In this document: positions 15,600-17,144 of the stretch, piece after piece | How the letters are laid out: each line of letters starts with the position of its first letter | Numbering within the stretch: the first letter of the stretch is position 1 | DNA from: Caldifarciminota bacterium | Lineage (GTDB): Bacteria > Hydrothermota > Tepidihabitantia > Tepidihabitantales > JAOUPE01 | Assembly: GCA_029880025.1 (NCBI GenBank) | Contig: JAOUPE010000011.1 | Coordinates: forward strand, 1-17,144 | Length of the DNA stretch: 17,144 nt | Direction: 5' to 3' | Translations under genes and position numbers: made by a program | The notes under the pieces: generated by a model | Seen by the model: the letters and a program-made list of their open reading frames with translations, nothing else | Databases searched by the model: none | What the model was told of the DNA's origin: nothing

Positions 15600-15615
15600 C
15601 CAATAATTTGAGCCT

Positions 15616-16467
15616 TCAATCTTGTTTGGTATAGATTACTCTTCTTTCGAACGGGATTTCTACGCCCGCCGCATCGAATGCTTTTTTTATTCGCCGGCGC
15701 AGTTCAAATTCAGCATTCCATTGGGTTTGAGGTTTCACTTTCACCACAATTCGAACCGTTATTCCGGAAGACCCAAAATCTAAAATCCCCTGCACGAAAG
15801 GTTCTTCTAAAACTATCTCTTTATTCTCGGCTGCCCATTGGTTAGCGGTATTGAGCGCAATTTCCATTCCTTTTTCCGCATCCTGTTCATAAGCCAGACT
15901 GATATTCACTACTGCTCGCATAAACCCACGATTAAAATTACCAAATCTCGTAAGCTCACCGTTCGGTATTACCCTTAAAAGTCCTGAAAATTCGCGGAAC
16001 CTGGTGTTGCGGATACCAATGCTTTCTACCAAGCCACCTTCATTACCGACCGTAATCACATCGCCGACACTAACCGTGTCTTCAAAGAGCAAAAAAAATC
16101 CGGCGATAACATCCTTTACCAGGCTCTGGGCACCAAATCCAACTGCCAAGCCAATAACACCAGCCCCAGCCAGAATCGCCGAATAATTTATGCCCAGTTC
16201 ATGTAGAATCATTATCAGCGCAATGAAGAATATAATATATTTCAATATATTATTGGTAAGCGGCACAATTGTCCTTATTCGACGTGCCTGGGTTTCGCCC
16301 AATTTCTTTTCAAACAACTTTCTCAGCAACTTTGAAATTATCAGGTAGGCAATGAGCGCAATAACAATGATTAAGATGATACCGACAAATTTAACTGAGT
16401 ATTGTGCCAGACGCTCGGGCGACCAGAATTTTTCGGCTAAATTCTTAAGAAAAGCCTGCCAGACCAT
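15616..16467 (-). CDS. MscS-family mechanosensitive ion channel
   Basis: 283 residues, the size of E. coli MscS (286). There are three membrane helices: about 25-46, 75-92, and the pore helix 96-128, which carries the glycine/alanine pattern AGAGVIGLAVGFGAQSLVKD. A soluble beta-domain begins with FEDTVSVGDVITVGNEGGLV, including the conserved IRNTRFREFSG and VIPNGELT segments, followed by the alpha/beta C-terminal part (VEIPFERRV). The channel opens under membrane tension and releases solutes during hypo-osmotic shock. It lies divergent to murJ with 137 bp between starts. No Shine-Dalgarno precedes the ATG, and the promoter position suggests a leaderless mRNA. No terminator was seen before the rho promoters. 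Confidence 0.94.
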   Translation of the reverse strand: MVWQAFLKNLAEKFWSPERLAQYSVKFVGIILIIVIALIAYLIISKLLRKLFEKKLGETQARRIRTIVPLTNNILKYIIFFIALIMILHELGINYSAILAGAGVIGLAVGFGAQSLVKDVIAGFFLLFEDTVSVGDVITVGNEGGLVESIGIRNTRFREFSGLLRVIPNGELTRFGNFNRGFMRAVVNISLAYEQDAEKGMEIALNTANQWAAENKEIVLEEPFVQGILDFGSSGITVRIVVKVKPQTQWNAEFELRRRIKKAFDAAGVEIPFERRVIYTKQD

Positions 16468-16475
16468 TTTGGGTT

Positions 16476-16503
16476 ATTTTAGCTTCAACTTATCATAAGT
16501 CAA
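16476..16503 (-). promoter_or_regulatory. Promoter of the mscS-type gene, near-leaderless
   Basis: Minus strand TTGACT (16498-16503), 16-bp spacer, TAAAAT (16476-16481). Only 8 nt separate the -10 box from the ATG, so transcription should start within a base or two of the start codon. Confidence 0.6.
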
Positions 16504-16569
16504 GTTTGGACTGAATGAGTCCAAAACATTGCAATTAAAGCTCATTACAATAAAAGTTCTTATTGTCCT

Positions 16570-16598
16570 TTGACTTTTTAGCTCTAATTTTGTATAGT
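16570..16598 (+). promoter_or_regulatory. Promoter of murJ, predicted leaderless
   Basis: TTGACT (16570-16575), 17-bp spacer, TATAGT (16593-16598), then AGGCAA and ATG. The A of the ATG is the seventh base after the -10 box, the usual position of the transcription start. Confidence 0.65.
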
Positions 16599-16604
16599 AG
16601 GCAA

Positions 16605-17144
16605 ATGTCAAACAGTTTCACTCGTCGGGTCGGTTCTTTCACGATTGGCACCCTTATCTCCCGAATCATGGGACTGATTCGAGAATCGGTTTTTGCTTTT
16701 CTTTTCGGAGCTGGATTTTCGACCGATGCCTTTAACGCTGCATTTCGCATTCCCAATCTATTTCGAGACCTTTTTGCCGAAAGCGCGCTCTCCGCCGCAT
16801 TCGTTCCCACTTTCGTGGAAAATCTGACCAAAAAAGACCGCAAAGAAGTCTGGCGATTCGCCTCCAATATGTTCAATACGATGATTTTTTTTATCGGGAT
16901 AATTGTGATTATCAGTATAATCCTGTCACCCTGGATTGTGAAAATTATTGCGATGGGTTTTGCCAAGATTCCGGGCAAACAGGAGCTGACCACAACTTTA
17001 ACCCGAATCATGTTCCCATTTCTATTATTCGTTTCTTTGGCGGCTTGGGCAATGGGTATCTTAAATGCCTTTGGACGTTTTTTTGTGCCGGGCGTGGCAC
17101 CTGCATTCTTTAATGTTTTTTCGATTATCGTACCAGTCGCCAGT
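16605..17144 (+). CDS. murJ: Lipid II flippase MurJ, 5' part
   Basis: 180 codons, open at the window end; full MurJ proteins have about 500 residues. The start MSNSFTRRVGSFTIGTLISR leads into the hallmark first segment: RESVFAFLFGAGFSTDAF, then AFRIPNLFRDLFAESALSAA and FVPTF. This is the MVF/MviN signature of the MOP exporter superfamily. Four to five hydrophobic helices are visible in the part present. MurJ moves lipid-linked peptidoglycan precursor across the inner membrane and is normally essential, so the cell is expected to make peptidoglycan. It is transcribed away from the mscS-type gene, from a promoter that suggests leaderless translation. Confidence 0.96.
   Translation, partial: MSNSFTRRVGSFTIGTLISRIMGLIRESVFAFLFGAGFSTDAFNAAFRIPNLFRDLFAESALSAAFVPTFVENLTKKDRKEVWRFASNMFNTMIFFIGIIVIISIILSPWIVKIIAMGFAKIPGKQELTTTLTRIMFPFLLFVSLAAWAMGILNAFGRFFVPGVAPAFFNVFSIIVPVAS

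Noticed and set aside
16535..17011. 158-residue minus-strand ORF
   Set aside because: It is the antisense shadow of murJ, which has clear family motifs and a promoter on the plus strand.

Overview
The window looks like a piece of a chromosome from an uncultivated bacterium, probably of the FCB/WOR-3 (Stahlbacteria) kind. The evidence is a giant secreted protein ending in a type IX-like (Por) C-terminal sorting domain, a second protein of the same design, and a housekeeping gene set read with ordinary sigma70-type promoters. No rRNA marker is present, so the taxonomic guess is an inference. No tRNA, rRNA or CRISPR array was seen.

Layout, in coordinate order. (1) Positions 1-8650, all on the minus strand: two tandem paralogous genes for very large secreted multidomain proteins. 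The first (1-2758) runs off the window edge. The second (3297-8309) is complete at 1670 residues. Each has its own promoter (TTGAC(A/T), 16-bp spacer, TATA(C/A)T) about 330 bp upstream of the start codon, so each mRNA should carry an untranslated leader of about 320 nt. The leaders are homologous. Both contain a hairpin whose loop can pair with a downstream strand (an H-type pseudoknot) with compensatory base changes between the copies. Both also contain a 70-bp element with terminal inverted repeats that lies in opposite orientation in the two leaders. This is the most novel part of the window. (2) Positions 8854-15600, minus strand: a gene string in transcription order rho, rpmE, prfB, a DUF58 protein, a BatA-like VWA membrane protein and a small secreted/membrane protein. 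prfB carries the autoregulatory +1 frameshift site. The DUF58/BatA pair is separated by a roughly 370-bp mobile-looking unit: a GIY-YIG ORF with one in-frame stop, bracketed by palindromic repeats in inverted orientation. (3) Positions 15616-17144: divergent mscS-type channel (minus) and murJ (plus, truncated by the window end). Their promoters put transcription starts at or within a base or two of the ATG, so both mRNAs may be leaderless.

How the parts fit: rho, rpmE and prfB are core transcription termination, ribosome and translation termination functions, probably driven from two tandem promoters upstream of rho. The DUF58 and BatA-like proteins usually work with a MoxR AAA+ ATPase in envelope or metal-insertion/chaperone-type complexes; no MoxR gene lies in the window. 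The giant proteins are built from seven-repeat propellers, CARDB-like domains, a kelch propeller, a jelly-roll/MAM-like domain and an unusual lysine-rich propeller, and are probably surface or secreted adhesin/binding proteins. All statements rest on reading the sequence and family knowledge; no database searches or folding programs were run.
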